This document shows positions 12,190-26,476 of a stretch of DNA of 64,000 nucleotides, piece after piece (position 1 is the first letter of the stretch; each line of letters opens with the position of its first letter). Origin of the DNA: Cloeon dipterum (Eukaryota > Arthropoda > Insecta > Ephemeroptera > Baetidae); NCBI RefSeq assembly GCF_949628265.1, contig NC_088789.1, positions 26,777,883 through 26,841,882 of the forward strand, in the 5' to 3' direction. Under the pieces are notes generated by a model, which ran no database searches, was not told the DNA's origin, and saw nothing but the letters and a program-made list of their open reading frames with translations. The position numbers were made by a program, and so were the translations under genes.

Positions 12190-13299
12190 TGAGTCATTCA
12201 TCTTTGCTTCCCTTCGAGACCACCTCTAGTTTGCTGGATAGGCATTTTGCTCTTCACCCACGTCAGGCCGGTTGCCTAACTTTCGAAGAATCTGCATTTT
12301 CAAGAGAGAAAAACACCAGTTTGAAAAAGTGGGGGGAAATTTTGATTGCGCAAAGTCTAAATTTTATCTGGTTAAAATGCGGATTCAGAAAAAAAAACTG
12401 GGGATCCCAAGGATGTCCGTTTGCCAACGCTGATGTCATTAGGAGTCCACGCCACTTCTTGTCAATGGATCGATTAGGAAACGTGCACGTCGCGTGCTTA
12501 ATGGAAAATTCTACTAATTAAGCGCGATCGCGCTCTCATGCGGATTATCATCGACGGCGCCAACGCTTCGATTGCCTTTTGATTAGCAAGAGTTACGATT
12601 TGTTATGAAAGATCAAGCATTGATAAAAAAAAGGATTGATTCTGTAAAACGCTGGAAAAACCAATCCCTATTAAGGATTCAAGAGCTACCAATATTTTTG
12701 GAAGTGTCTGCTTTTGTTGAGGACTCTCCCCTATTATTGAAATCTCATTTAATTTCTCATTAAAGAGTTTTCTTTTGCACCATGCCCAATTGCTGAAATA
12801 ATTTAGAACGAAATTTTTGGGCTGCACCAGGAAGACGAGTTTAGTAAAATAAAATGTGACTTTGCTGCACAATTTATTAATTTATAATTTTAAAAGCTTG
12901 ATTAGTTGTTAAAATGAAATTTTGGTCAAGCGCCTAATATATTGACAGCATTCTCATTTTCAAAGATATAATTTTTTCTGTTGCCTATTTCCAACAGGTT
13001 GAATTCCCCTGGACGCGCTAATTATAATTATCAAGTCCTAGTCGAGTGTATGGTTACGCCCGCAATCGCACACGCGTCAGATCACGTGGAGCCGCTCCTG
13101 ATTTGGTTGATGAGTCGGCGGCAAAGAGTAAAAGCCACGTGCCTGACGAGCCACGTCTGGCCTGCCTTCCGAATCGATTTATTGATACAATGAGATGGAA
13201 ACTGCGCGCTTCATTCACTGGATGCACCCGCCGGTGCGTAGGCAAATTGCATGCACCCATGGCCTACGTGCCGCGGGACCGAGACTGAGGCGTCGGGGC
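12190..13299. other. intergenic, no gene seen
   Basis: Between the PITPNC1 poly(A) signal and the next promoter I see no credible coding exon or RNA gene. The right part (about 13070-13299) rises in CG content toward the promoter of the serine-rich gene. Confidence 0.5.
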
Positions 13300-13400
13300 G
13301 ACGTCAGCGGCGGCGCCGGCCAATCAGCGGCGCGTCCTTCTCGCGGCCCCCACCGCCCTATAAGTGGGCAGCGTACGGCGCGCGCCGCACCACTCAGTGA
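13300..13400 (+). promoter_or_regulatory. core promoter of the serine-rich gene
   Basis: A CG-rich block holds, in order, a CRE/ATF-like site GACGTCAG (13300-13307), a CCAAT box (13320-13324), a TATA-like CTATAAG (13358-13364) and an arthropod initiator TCAGT (13394-13398). The TATA-to-initiator distance is about 37 bases, slightly long, so the true start may be a few bases upstream. The CRE/CCAAT/TATA combination suggests an inducible gene; that is an inference. Confidence 0.55.
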
Positions 13401-13469
13401 GCACCCATCGCCGAGGACGGATCCCTTAATAATATTCCACTTTGTCTGTGCGCTATCAACGTCAACATT

Positions 13470-13850
13470 ATGGCCTTCATGATGCCCGTGGTGAAGAACG
13501 ACTGGAACATTTACAAGTCCCAGCGGCCGAGTGGCAACCGGCGCAGCTCGGAGAGCAGCCGCAAAGTGTCCGAGAGCCGCAGCAGCGAGTGTCCCAGCCT
13601 GTCGACGTCGCCGGGCTCGACCGACTTCTTCAGCCCGGCCCACCGGTCGGCGCCGATGGCCGTGCGGACGTCGCACTCTTCGCGGGCCAGCCTGCAGTCG
13701 CCGAGCAAGGGCTCGTCGTCGGCCAGCTCGTCGCCGCCGAAGTCGACCGGCTCGCAGAGCTCGCTCAACAAGTTCCACTCGCGGCTCGTGGACAAGCTGA
13801 AGAGGTCGTTCCGGTCGAGTTCGTCCGACGACACTCGTTCCTCGTCTTGA
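13470..13850 (+). CDS. short serine-rich basic protein, function unknown
   Basis: A single-exon frame of 126 codons follows a well-formed promoter. The N-terminus MAFMMPVVKNDWNIYK is not low-complexity and looks like a conserved motif. A long Ser-rich, probably disordered, middle with many SP and RxxS sites follows (residues 20-95). The C-terminus carries a basic amphipathic segment LNKFHSRLVDKLKRSF (about 99-114) before a Ser/Asp tail. There is no signal peptide or membrane segment. Two other frames and the opposite strand are also open here because of the high GC content. I prefer this frame because of its promoter-proximal ATG and the structured ends. I cannot assign a family with confidence. 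It may be a phosphorylation-regulated adaptor or an immediate-early type protein. Confidence 0.65.
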   Translation: MAFMMPVVKNDWNIYKSQRPSGNRRSSESSRKVSESRSSECPSLSTSPGSTDFFSPAHRSAPMAVRTSHSSRASLQSPSKGSSSASSSPPKSTGSQSSLNKFHSRLVDKLKRSFRSSSSDDTRSSS

Positions 13851-14396
13851 GATCCGGCCGCAGCGAGCACGCCGCCGCCGCCGCCTCCGCCGCCGCGCTC
13901 ACACCCCATCGAGATCCGGGCGGCCCGCCGGCTGTCGTCGACGGCCTCTTCGTCGGCCTCGTCGACTCCGCACTCCCTGCAGATGAGGCACTCGGTGCCC
14001 GCAAGCTTTTAGACTGAGTTGTTCATCTGATTTTTGAGACTACAATACTTTTTCGTTAGTTAATATTCGAACGGTGCCTGATTTCCGAATTGTGAAAAAT
14101 ATAGAGACTTGGAACACCAGCAAGAAGAGAAGGCGTTCAACGTTTCAAGTCAGCGACATTCCACGCACCCGCCTCGCGGATTATTATTACAAAGGTGCCG
14201 GGGGTGCACACCTCGCACTGGGCAATTATTCAATCTTTCAATTTCTGGAAGTTTCCAAAGAAGGCAAGTACTTGGTTTGCTCTGAACAAAATTCAAATTC
14301 AACTTAGTTAATTAATTGCCCATTGTCACGGTGATGTCGTCGTCATAAATTTTGCGCTTTATGTGCCACGATCACACGCATACTAATATAATATAT

Positions 14397-14402
14397 AATA
14401 AA
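14397..14402 (+). terminator. candidate poly(A) signal of the serine-rich gene
   Basis: An AATAAA lies in an AT-rich run about 550 bases after the stop codon at 13850. Further downstream signals exist, so the 3' end is uncertain. Confidence 0.35.
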
Positions 14403-15185
14403 TAATAATTTTATCAGTGATAGTCTGACTGCTGTATCAAAAAGAGTTACATTACTACGCGCTAATCTAATTAGACTCCAGTCATTTCCTAATTGTAAGT
14501 AATTCATCTTCTTTGTATAGAGAGTAAAGCGATTTTTATACTTTGGGAATAATGCCACACAAGGATAGATATTAGATTTTCCTTTTTGTATGGTATATAC
14601 TTTCTCTCGCTTATTCAATTGGTGCTGATTACGATTGGCCGTTTTAACAAAGAGGCACCACATGCTGGAAATTAGCAGCTATTTTTCCTGTGAAAAGCAA
14701 ATAATTTTCAATTGAAAAAAAAAAATAACAATCGAAACATTTATATCGGCTGACTGCAATCTGTGAAAAGAATTTGTGAGAGTAATAATTTAAGCAGAAA
14801 AAATTACTAATAGTATTTGCATTGAGTTTCCAAACACGCAATGTTGACTGATTAAATCACGCTGTATTTAATGAAATGTTGAACAATGTTGAGTCGAACA
14901 GAAAATTTATTTGAAAACGGAAATAAAAAGCTGTAAAAAAACCCAGCGGATGAAAATAATAAAAACACAAAAGCGTCAATGCTTCATTAAAAGAAACAAA
15001 CTAAACCTTTTTATTCCTGATACCGTCCTTGAGAGAAGAGAAACAAATAAACAAAGAGTAAATAATTGGATCATTGAAAGTAGAATTATAAACAATAATA
15101 AAATGCATGCTGCTGAGTTTGTTGCCCTTAAAGTAGGACAACGCCCAAAATAAGCCCATAGCGCTGCACTCTCGAGAGTGAATGG

Positions 15186-15187
<2 letters not shown>

Positions 15188-15216
<29 letters not shown>
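15188..15216. repeat. (CA)n microsatellite
   Basis: A pure CA dinucleotide run of about 29 bases. Confidence 0.95.
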
Positions 15217-15220
<4 letters not shown>

Positions 15221-18200
15221 TAAAATCTCAGCTCTGGGCTAGTATAATTACAACAACATTAACTACATGCAGGCTTTTGGCGCCAGACGTCGAACCAGAC
15301 TCGCGTTTTTTAACCGGAGAAGACGCGCCTCTCTGGACGTGCATGACCCGCTTTCAACTCTCAATGGAAATTTCCACTGCGCCAGGCGAAGGAAAGGATT
15401 GCCGCCGAGCGCAGCCTGCCCCACGAAAGTGCGCGTGCACTCAGCACCGCGCTCTACTGTGCACCAGCGTGGCCGAATCGATACCGCAACACTGGCAGAG
15501 CAGAGAACAATCTAATATACAAGGAACAATAAAGATGATGTTATATTTTCCCATTAATGAGAAAATAACCGAAGCCACAACTAGATTGTTAAATAATAAA
15601 ACTTGCATGATATCTATATATCGCCTTATCTCAAAAATTTGTTGGCGAACAAAAATATGCTAGGCGTGTAAAGGGGCACTGTGGAACATTTTGAGGGGTT
15701 ACAAGAAAAAAAAACCAATCAAAAACGTTAAATTAAATTTTTAAACTAGCAATATTTGATAATTGTTCCAGGAGCACGATATATTTTATTTTTTAACAGT
15801 TTTACAGAATTATCTAATCGACAAAAAATATGATTTCCAGGAATATCCAAGATAATTGTGCTAGTTTAAATATTTTCTCATTTAAATCATACACACGTTA
15901 AATTAATCTGATTTTACGACTCTATTCGGCATTGAAATACCCTTTGACCAAAAGCGATAAATTAATGATGCTATATCCGATCCTCTCACAACGACACCAT
16001 TATTCTGGTACATTCCATGCCACGCAATCAGTTATCTCTCGTTTAGAAAGATATTCGTGACATGTGACAAAAGTAGCAGCTTTTTAATCATATATATTCC
16101 GTTGTCATCTGGCCACGCACGTAATAAATCGGTGGTCATGGGAACTATCAGCACTCCGTATAAGTAATAAAAGAAAATCGTTAACTCTGATCTATTTCAG
16201 AACAATTCCTTTCGTAGAAAATAACTCTACACCCACTTTTATATCAATCTTAATCAACGATTATATTTTTGAACAAGTATACACAGTCATGAACATTTCC
16301 GTGGTCGATCTGAGAAGCATACATATACGCCGGAACCGCGTGCGTATGGTGACAAATTATCGACTATCCGTTCAAAAAGCGAGAGTCAGAAAGGGGGAGT
16401 TGCCTGCTGCTTTTGCATATTACAACAAAGGTGCAGGTGTACTGGCCGGCCAGGACCAAGGTGAACAGCACTCTTGGCAGCAATAAACGACTCGAGTCGC
16501 GCCTCCTCTGCGACGAGGAAGCTTTAAGCAGCATTATTCCATTTCACCGCGTGTGTTTACATCCGCGGTCCTCATATCGTTTCCTCGTCCGTCTGCATCT
16601 GTATGCGACGCGCTGGACCTGCTGAGTTGGACGCACAATATAGAATTCTCGTGAAGGTGCGTGGGCTGGAGTATTCCCGAGTTGCAGACTGGATGTGACG
16701 AAACTGCTGACTTACTCAGAAAATGAGCAAATGCGGCGTGACTGCGTGGGTGCAGTGCCAGCAGAATCTAATATGTCTCACTAGTAGGCAGAATGTGACG
16801 CAAATTTAAAGATTTATGTGTGGTTGGTTTCTCTGTGATGTTCATATTTATTTTTGATCGTGTAATTTTACGGGGTAAATTGGGTGCGCTTAAATTTAAT
16901 GTTGGAATTGAGGTTATAATTTTTCTTCTATTCGTGCTAAAATTAATACAATCAGAAACAATTTGAAAGAAATTAGTGAGGAAAAATATAAGTAGTCTTA
17001 TTTTTAGTTTGAATAATTTTACTGAAAAACCAAAAAGTGCCAACATTTTTTATGATTTTTGTCGTAATAAGCCGTTGTTTTTATCAGATCGTGTTTTTCA
17101 ACACCTTTTTAAATTCATACTGCACAAATATTTCATGTTTCACTTACTCAGGACGCTTGAGAAAGATTCACTTCAGCAGCGAAGTGGTGGAATGCGTTAA
17201 ATTAAGTTTCAACTAGTGTCTAATAATAGCTATATGCAAGCCCCAACTCGAACCTCTCTCGCTTATAATCGCATCACCCGCATTGAATTGAGCACCTGCC
17301 TCCGAAAGTGCGAAGAAGACTAAAAAGGTACCAAGGTCGACGCACTGCTAGTGTAAAAAATGTCTTCATCAATTTACAATCCGGCAGTTTGTTTCATCGT
17401 TTCAAACTTCCGACAAGTTCTATAATATATAAGAAGAACTCTATAACTGGCACAAATTCAATTTAATCCTGTTTGCAGCCTTTTACATTAAAAGTTGTAC
17501 AACTATAACACTCGCGGCATTTCATCTGTCAATTAGGTGATTATCTCACTTGATTTACAACCACAGCATTCCCTTTAAGTAACTTTATTAAATCATGCCA
17601 GCTCATCTCTTCCGCTGCGAGTTGTAGCACATGTGCATTTTTCAGCTTCGCGGAACTGAACAAGCGTTGGCATAATAATAATCGCGAGAGTGCTTCTTTT
17701 TTTATAGATTCATCGTCCTCTGAATGTCACCGCGCAGAATGTCGAGTATGTGCGAGCAGTTGTTAAATAGGAAGCGAGTTTTCTCGGCGCCTCGCATAAT
17801 GTTTAATTGAAGGCGCGTGCATTTCCTCGCCGAAGGTCTGTGACTGGCTGTTGTGTGTGTGTGATTAAGAGCGAGAGAATGTCCGCATGATTGATGGGAC
17901 TGGTACAGAGAGAGCATCTCTCCCCGTATGTATGTGCCCGACACTGACGCGGTGCCAAATAGTGCAGAAAAATTGCATTCCAAGGACAACGAACTCCGAA
18001 ACAGAACCATTTGGAGCAGCATAATCAGCGTACATTGGCGTGATCGCTCTCGGCTGGGAGACAATGATTGTTTGGCCGTTTAAATGGAGCCAGACGCCGC
18101 TTGGTTCATATACTAATTGCGTGTTATTAATTTTGTAGATTGGAGTTATTATGTATTTTAAGGTCTAGCGCGTAGTATACGCAGTGAGACGGGCTGAACA

Positions 18201-21200
18201 TTTATAAAGGTCTAACAATAAATTACATTTTCAGAGAATAAATATTTGTGTATGTGAAATAATTATTTCACAAACAAATTTATAATTTTGCCGATATTTC
18301 ATAGTTTCCTGCTGTTTACTTTCAAGTTGGATTTGAATTTGCCAATTTTTTAGAGGCCATACGAGTTTTTTCACACTTCTTTGATATTTTTAAATGTTTC
18401 AACATTTTCCAAACGTCCGCGTCGTATGCTTAGCACTTGAATTGCTAAAGGGTCTTGTATAAAGTGATAAGGTCACCATTGTGTGTGTGTATGTGCGCGA
18501 TATTAAAGAGCTTACACTGTCGTCTGAAGCACTGCAATGCACTATAAGCTGCAACTAATTGTAAGAACATGGAAACGCCTCTTAATGTTTTATATTAAAT
18601 AAGCGGGCATTCTCTACAAGCCAATTTGCCATGAATGACTTTGGCAAAGGCAGAGGTCTAATTTTAGACTTGGCGGCAGTGTTTAAAAATGCGCTGTAAC
18701 ACAGCTCCGATAAAAAAACGGCTCATTATTTTCTCTAGGCTATTTGTGGATGTTTTCTTTTGGAATTTCACACGCTCAGAGCAATGTGACTCAACTGAGA
18801 TCTGCGTCTGCTCCACGTTTTCCGCAGCGCATTGAAAAAACTCAAGGAACCTCCAGTCTGTTTATTTGTGAGAAAATCCATCGTCGTCCTTAGTCTTCCT
18901 GACCTTTGCAAGTTTGATAAAACAGCAAATAGGAGAGCGGTAAAACTCGTGTAAACTAGCTGCTTCATAAAGAGTCAAAATGATTTAGTGAAAAACGAGT
19001 TTTCTTTCGGAGATCGGCATAAAAAATAGTCTGGCATCTTATTCTCGCGTTCAAAGAGTCGATTTACAAAAAGCTGCATTGAATTTTAAACGTATTCACG
19101 TCCCATGATGAACTGTAGTGGTTCAAAGGGGATAAACACTAAATTCCGATACGCAGTGACGAGCAAATAATAAAAATATTAAAAAATGCGTTTTAGGGTG
19201 CAAAATGGGGGTTGAAGAGTTATACTTTTTGGCTATTTAGGGGAAATTATTAAGATAAGTCCAGTATTGTGCGGATTTTGAAAAACTGACCTTCAGAAGC
19301 TGCGATTTAGACGTCTAAACATTTTTCAAAAACCGAAATATGTACCAATTTTGTAGTTTTTATTTTTTAATGAAATACTGTATAACGCAAAACACCAGAA
19401 TTCTTTTTGGCGCTCTACAGGATGACAATTTCAAAATTAACTCTTTTTCTCAATGGTATTTTTCGTCCAACAGTTTCAGTTAAACAATTTTCATCAAGAA
19501 AAATCCTCTTTGCCAAAACTCTGTACCTTCCCTGGCTCGTGTACAATATGCCTACAATTTAATAAATCAAACTTGCAAACTGGCCATTATCGTGGTGCCC
19601 AGCTGCACGTCCCGATGAAGCTCTTCATTGCGTTGCTCACGCATTTGTATTTACATCGCGAAGGCTCAAGGCCCTTTTGGCACTCTCATTGGTGCGGCAA
19701 AAATCTTAGCACCCGATTGCTAATAAGTCCCTTTTGGCTCTGTATTCATAACGTGCGCGCTTTTCCTAACAATTAATCGCTCGGAAAGACCTCATTCCTC
19801 TCCATGCATTGTCTACATTGAATTAAGAAACTTGGCAAATTAAAATTCACGTGTTCGTATATAGTGGTGCCGCGTTTGCAATTTGGCAGATGATCAAACA
19901 CGATAAATCTACGCGGCGTCGGCGGTTCCCGCCAAGTCGTATACCGGCGAAACCGTCATTCGTTCGTTTCATTTTCAAGACGATCTTGCGATCTCGCGGT
20001 TTTAAATTAGACTCAAGTCCTTTTTGTTTGTTCCATTGTTCCGGCCAGCGTCGAAAAAGCCTTGGCGGCGAAACCTTAACATAGAGCAGGGACGCGTTGG
20101 CTTTTTTTAGCCTTTTTACGGCTAAAAAAGTTGTTTGTAAGACTATACCTCTTAAAATTCCTTACTCCCGGGAAACAATTAACTGGGATGATTTATTTAT
20201 CGTAAAATTTCTCTATTTATTACTTTAGGAAACTTACTTAGCTAGCACATGAAAAATTTATCACTCTTATCCTGGAAGACGTGAAAGTTCTAGAGTGTTT
20301 AAAAGAAAAATAATAAACAGCCTAACAAAATTAGATAAGGCACGTATTGCGCAAACAGAAGCTTTCAGTTTTTAATTTTGTTTATTAAAACTTTTTCTTT
20401 AGTGGTTATTTACACTTTTTTTACTTCGGCACTGCCCAAAATATTTTTTGGTTTGTTAAAAATTATTCAAATAATTCTATAAACTTTAGTTGGTGTGTTT
20501 CAAAGTTTTGCCAAATATATAGGAATGGCGAAGGACGAGAAGGCCATTGTCAGAGGTTTATTTTTGCGAAAGCCGCGGTCTCGCCGAAGGGAAGGTGGCT
20601 CGTTAAATATACCGCGAATGAGTCAAGACCGCGTCCACCACATGCCGTGTCTGAAAATCCGCGAGTGTGAAATTCGCAAGTCGCGCCCACGAACACTTCT
20701 CAGCATTCGAACAAGTACATGAAAATATCCATTAGCCAATAGAGAAAGCAATTATTATCATTAGCTTTTGAATCACCGCTGCTGACGACGCTCGAAGCCG
20801 AGAGCAGTCGGAAGCGCAGATTAATTTAAGCTCGCGCTGGCGCCGGTTTGAACCGGTGTACGATGCTAGCTACAAAGGGTTGCAAAAGCCAAATAGCAAT
20901 AGCAATTTGCGGAAGCGACGCGAGACAAGTGAGATGCGCTGTTTAATGTCGAGTGGCGGGCGATCAAGTGAGCACGTTTCTTGCAACCTTCGGCTTGTCA
21001 TTGAAGAAGAGATAAATATTTCAACAAATTAACAGTAATAACTGATTGAATCCAATTGAAAAATATTACAGTACATACATTTTAAACTAAGAATCAAATA
21101 CGCCACTCTTTGAATATAAAAATAAACCTCGGAGTAGATTATTATATTTAAATCATCATTGTATTTTATCTATTTCACATGCAGCACATGTTTCAAGTGA

Positions 21201-24200
21201 TTGCTCAACTGCGAAGTAAAATGACCTTCATCAATGATTGTTTGGTCAGTGGAATAGTATTACATTGTAAATAAAAATAAACACATTAAAGATTTCTTGT
21301 GAGTTGTGAGAGCTATTCATAAACTTCGATTAGTCAGTTGAGTGAGGAAGCGTAATTTCTGTTGCTTTATTGTTAACTTCATTTGTTTCAAAGTGTTACA
21401 TATTATATAGCTACCAGATTGGCGCAAAACGATGTAACGACACGCTGCATGTGCACCGCTGTATATAATGTAAACAATCTTGACCTTTACAATCGGAATT
21501 CGGTCAACGGTGTGCTTGGAAGTCCTTCAGACTTCAGACGGAACTCGCTTGAAAAAATATAGTTGTTCAAATGTGTGAAACCCCGGGCGGGGCTATTTGT
21601 ATCGCGCGGCATTGGTCTTGGGGCGGTTTATCTTCCTCTCGCGACCTTCGCTCCTGTCTTTTGTCGAGACCGCGTGTCAACAGAAATAATACGTGGGGAG
21701 CCGCTCGAATCGCAGGGGTCAGACTCATCTCGAATTGCGCAATCCTCAATAAGACGCCGAGCTTCTCAATTACTTGCAGACTGATGCGCACGTCGCAGAA
21801 ATTGCCACCTTGCGTGTAATGAAAAGTAATGACGGAGCGGACAGTCCCGGTGGGAGGTAATGGGAGCGATTTGCGTGCTGCACACAAATCTCGTGCCATG
21901 GAGGCCTCGGATCTGTATTATTTTTGCCGCGTCCTTCTTGCAGATCAATGCCAATTTCTGCTGCTTCTCCATTGCATGTTGCAATTGTTTTTAAATCCTC
22001 AGATTGTTAATTGATAAAGGGATCTAAATTCGGTCTTAGCTAAACGAAAATGAATAATGAACAACATTAAATCATTATTAGTTTGGGACTTTGGGACGCT
22101 TAAACAGACAGATAAGTTTTGAAAAATGAATGAATTAAATTTGTTACCGAATTTATCTGATTAGTCATCCGGCGCTTCTTTTTCTAAATGCATTGAGAAA
22201 AAAGTGAGAGCGTCTACTGTATTCACGTCCAAACTAAATTCTCTCCTTAGATCATCTGTCAGCACAATTCTAAAGCTTTTTAATTCAGCGATAGCTTCGA
22301 TTGCGAGCTACGGTATTGAAGCAATTTCATAAATTAGAATCCTCCAAGTCAGATTTTTAAAAAAGAGCTTTGGTCCCTCTCCAAATTAATGAAATACGCA
22401 GACTAATGTACAAATTGGCAGAGCTGCCAAAGCAAAAACGAGCAGGGAACGCGGTGATAACCAAACATTTATCTTTTTAGTGTTTAACAAAGCTTTCATC
22501 CATTAAACATTAGGCACGCTATTTAATTAATTTGGAAAACCCGACACAACTATACTCCTCCGCTTTGGTTGAGAAAAAAAACGCAAAAAATCTGCTTTCA
22601 ACACGTGAGCAAAGCCATGTACGTGATAAATCAAGAGTTGACTTCCTTCTATTTACGTACTAAACGCTGCTCTTTTCTCTTACATCACGTTCTATATCTA
22701 TCTCATTTTCTATGAACCATTACTCACTTTATTTACTATCTTCTGACAATTAAATACGCCACCGCAACAGCCTAGTTCTAACCGGATTTTGCATCTGGAA
22801 TGTTCGAGGTTAGAGTTATCACGCATTCCATCCTTTTTTATGCCGTATATATTTTACTCTGTATGCCTCGATTGACTGCACTTCTCACGGCAAAATAAAT
22901 CATTAATCCGTGAATAATTGCCTGGATGACAACGACTCTTTTTCTAACTCTATCAGCTAAGTCACTTCCTCGAGCGTATTTTATGATTGACATTGGAAGG
23001 TCAAGCCCGAAACGCTTCACAGTGTTATCAAATGTACATTTGATTGAACACAATTATATTATTTTTTTGTATTTTCCTCATTTGATAAGGTTTTAATTGG
23101 CAGATGCCAGTGAAGGTTAAGTCTGTAGTTTTTGGTTGAAATTATTCCAGAACTCTAGAAAAATAAAAACAGCAAACTGCGTTTTATTTGCTTCACAAAA
23201 ACCCTTGCAAATTTACGTTGAATGAAATTATTTTTGTGTGTAGTTTATGTGTTTTAGCCAGTACAGAAATAAGTTTCAATTTAATTAAATATATTTCCGT
23301 TATGTAGAGTTTAATTATAAACATATTCTAATCTGCACTGTTGAAGTTAAAAAAATACATGACGATTTTGCTATCTCGCTTGGCAAATAATTGAAGTGAA
23401 ATGTGAATAAATCCGTGCATCGTTAATTTGTAAATTTTAATCTGCCAAAAAACCCTGGTGAAGTGTTCGAGCCGACAAAACCTTCACCGGGGTGATAATG
23501 AAGTGACAAAATAAGAAATTGATAGCATTGACAAAAAATTAATCAAATTAAAACTTGACATTGGCTACAATTATCGACCCGATAATAGCCGCGTGTCTGC
23601 ACAGTCCGACAGAGAACGAGGGCCAAAATAAAACCGCAATCACGCGTTCTCCGCGTGGCTTAATTAATTTAACTTGAGCTACGGCGCCAGAGGCTCAGGC
23701 GAGCACAATGAAGCGCGCGTTTCGTGACAAACGCGGCTAACTGTCTCATTTGGCTGCAACCCCAGTGGGTGGTTTGACGTCCGATCTATCCACCCACCCC
23801 GCCAACGCACGTACCACACGAACATTCAACAGCAGCACCCCTGTTGCTTTTTCTAATTACACACACGACACTGCTGTGTTGTACAGAGAGAAACAACAAT
23901 AGTGCCAAACTAAAAAATACGTGTTTTGTTATCTTGATGTATAATCTGACATTCGGGTTGACATCGCTTTGGAAAATATTTTTGTCTGCGAAAGCGTTTA
24001 CTTATTTTGTGTCAAGAGCAAATAATGTAGAAATGAAGTACTCGGCCCTCCAAACAGCAACGGTTTAGATTATGGCTTGATTGTGAGATAAAATTTTTCG
24101 GTTATAGCTTTTTCATTGTTTTTCCAAATTTACTGAGAGAAATTTTTACGCTTTGGCCAAATGTTACGGTAACAATGAAATATATCAGCTTGACAAACTA

Positions 24201-26476
24201 AAATTATGCGTATAAATAATTTAGAAATCACGTGAAAGTAAGCAATACTTTTTTAGACTTTTATTTCAAAGGCAAAACAGGTGTATCCACAAACACTCAT
24301 TCTCAAGTTAAATATTTATTTTCTATAATTCAATTTCTTTACATATCTGTTTAAGATTCTTTATTGACCAGTCACTCATTCCAAACACTTTCATTTAATT
24401 TGTTGATCCCTAAAACTGTTTATGAAACAGTTAAGCGTTTTACTTCAAATGCTTATATAAAGATAAGGAAGGCTCTCAGCATACCACATACTCGAAAGGC
24501 GGAAACCACATACAAGCGGCGCCGAGATAAAGAGGCGTGTTCCTTTGCGTTGGCATACGTAAGTGCCGAAAACTTCCTGATTGCTTCTACGCTGTTATGT
24601 ACCCGTCAAATCGAATAATACATATTTATTTATTAGAGCAGCCGGCTGGCGACGAAAAAGGGGCGGCGGCCGGCCGTAATTGCGTGCACTTTAACCGAAG
24701 CGAATCAGGCATAATCACGAGTCAATTGCTCTAAATTGAAGAGTGGCTGTTTAAAGTCAAGGTCTCGCCACGCAAAAATTTCCACTTGTTGTTGGCGAGG
24801 GAGCAAAGTAGTTGAACGATCGTCTTTGATTGCGCCTTTCTTGAAATTCCCCAAGCGTGACATTTCAATTTTCTTTAACCGCGGTAGAAAGTAATTCTGA
24901 TAAAACGTTTTCGAGCGCGGAAACCGGATTGATTGGATAAAAATAAATATTGAAAATAACGAGCAGGAAATTCGCACACTTTGCATTCGCGGATCCATCC
25001 GAGAGCGGCCTTGACCTTGAACTTGACTTTGCCTCTCCCCAAATAAACTCTCAAGTGTTTGCAAATTGCCGCAATTGCTCTGTAGGTAGTTTATTTTGAT
25101 GAATTATGTTCCTGTCGTGTTCCAAACAGAGACCAAACGATAAATAATTCAACGGCGGAATGTTGCGACAAAATTGTTCTCGGCTCTTTGCATAAAGGAC
25201 GGGAAATCGATCTCTGCCGCAAAAACCGTGTCATCACGCGGGCGGTTATTTGTAAATTTCCGCGAGCTTTCTTACGCAGACTTTTTGCCCAGGTGCGATT
25301 ATTGAAATGCTAAATATGGGATCACGCCATTGACTCAAGGACGAGCAGCAAGCATTCAAGCAGGTTTTGCACCATCATTGTATCTGCCAGGTGATGGTGA
25401 ATGGCTGGATTTGCCGGATGGCAGACCAAATTGGGCGCTTGAAAAGCACAATCAGCTAGAACTTTCGAGAAACTTCTGTGACGCATGCGAAAAAAATGTC
25501 ACTCGATAAAAAAGAACAATTTTCTTAACTCGTGTCATCCATTTCACCTAGAGCAATTAAATAAGTGAGCACAAGACAGTAGAAATTCTTGAGAACCTCT
25601 CTCTTCATGAGAAAAAGTTATTAACTATCTTCAGATATTTTTCAGTACATATTATGTCATTTTAAGTGGCCAGTTTCTTACGGCAAAATCATTGAAATTT
25701 AAAAACTGCTTGGAAATTGCTCTACCTTTTAGAATTTTTAACGAAAGAATTGCAACAAGATTGAAACTTTGGACTTATGTAACTTCCTTGGGGATTCCGT
25801 CAAATCACGTGTGTGTAATCAGCTCAGAGATGGTCTGAATAGATATGCACGGCAATTCAAAAGATAAAGTGCAAATTAATCAAATGTGAAAAATGCAACG
25901 ATTGGTTTTGATTACATCAAGTTGCACAAAATGCGATTTTCATATACAGAGCGAGCACCGATCGTAAATCATCTAGACGCGCGCGTGAAAGATAAAAGTG
26001 ACGTGTGGGTGTGTGAACAACGCATTTTTGAACTGTGCCCGAGTGACGTCGTTTCCTCGTATCGCAAAGCAAAGTTCTCTTCTAGGATCATAATTTTTCG
26101 CCTTGGGCTGTCGACACAACAAACACTACTCGAAACAAATTACGCACTTTAAAAAGTAATTCCCTAATCAAACATTAGAGTTGGTTATTGCGCTTTATAT
26201 TTTTAGTGTTAAACGTGGTAATGGAAAATATGTATAAGTGAAGCAGCAGTTATTGTAAACAAACAAGCTATCCTGCTAAGGGCAAAGATTATTCTTGAGT
26301 GAAATGTAAACAGTGCGGTGTATAGGTGAACGACCAGCTTGAATAGTTTCTCTAAAAAATAACGATTTCATACGTTTTAACTTTTTTAAACATCCTTTAA
26401 TATTTTTATTAATCGTGCGGTGTTGGAATTTTTTATGAAAAAGTTTTAACTTTCTAAAGGATGAAGTGCTTTGTCA

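Noticed and set aside
13215-13778. 187-codon open frame on the minus strand and a 191-codon frame on plus (13442-14017)
   Set aside because: Both overlap the serine-rich gene and its promoter in very GC-rich DNA where stops are rare. Their Arg/Ala/Gly composition shows no domain, and the minus frame covers the TATA and CCAAT elements of the plus gene.
20103-20129. Perfect 10-base-stem hairpin with an A/T-rich stem (TTTTTTAGCC)
   Set aside because: Resembles a bacterial terminator, but the context is insect nuclear DNA. Stems this short and AT-rich occur by chance.
20837-20865. tRNA-like GGTTTGAACCGG block
   Set aside because: It is a small palindrome. No acceptor, D or anticodon arms can be formed around it.
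21567-21899. 110-codon frame on minus, starting at ATG
   Set aside because: A CG-richer patch with two other overlapping frames open on plus. No motif, and no promoter or poly(A) signal in place.
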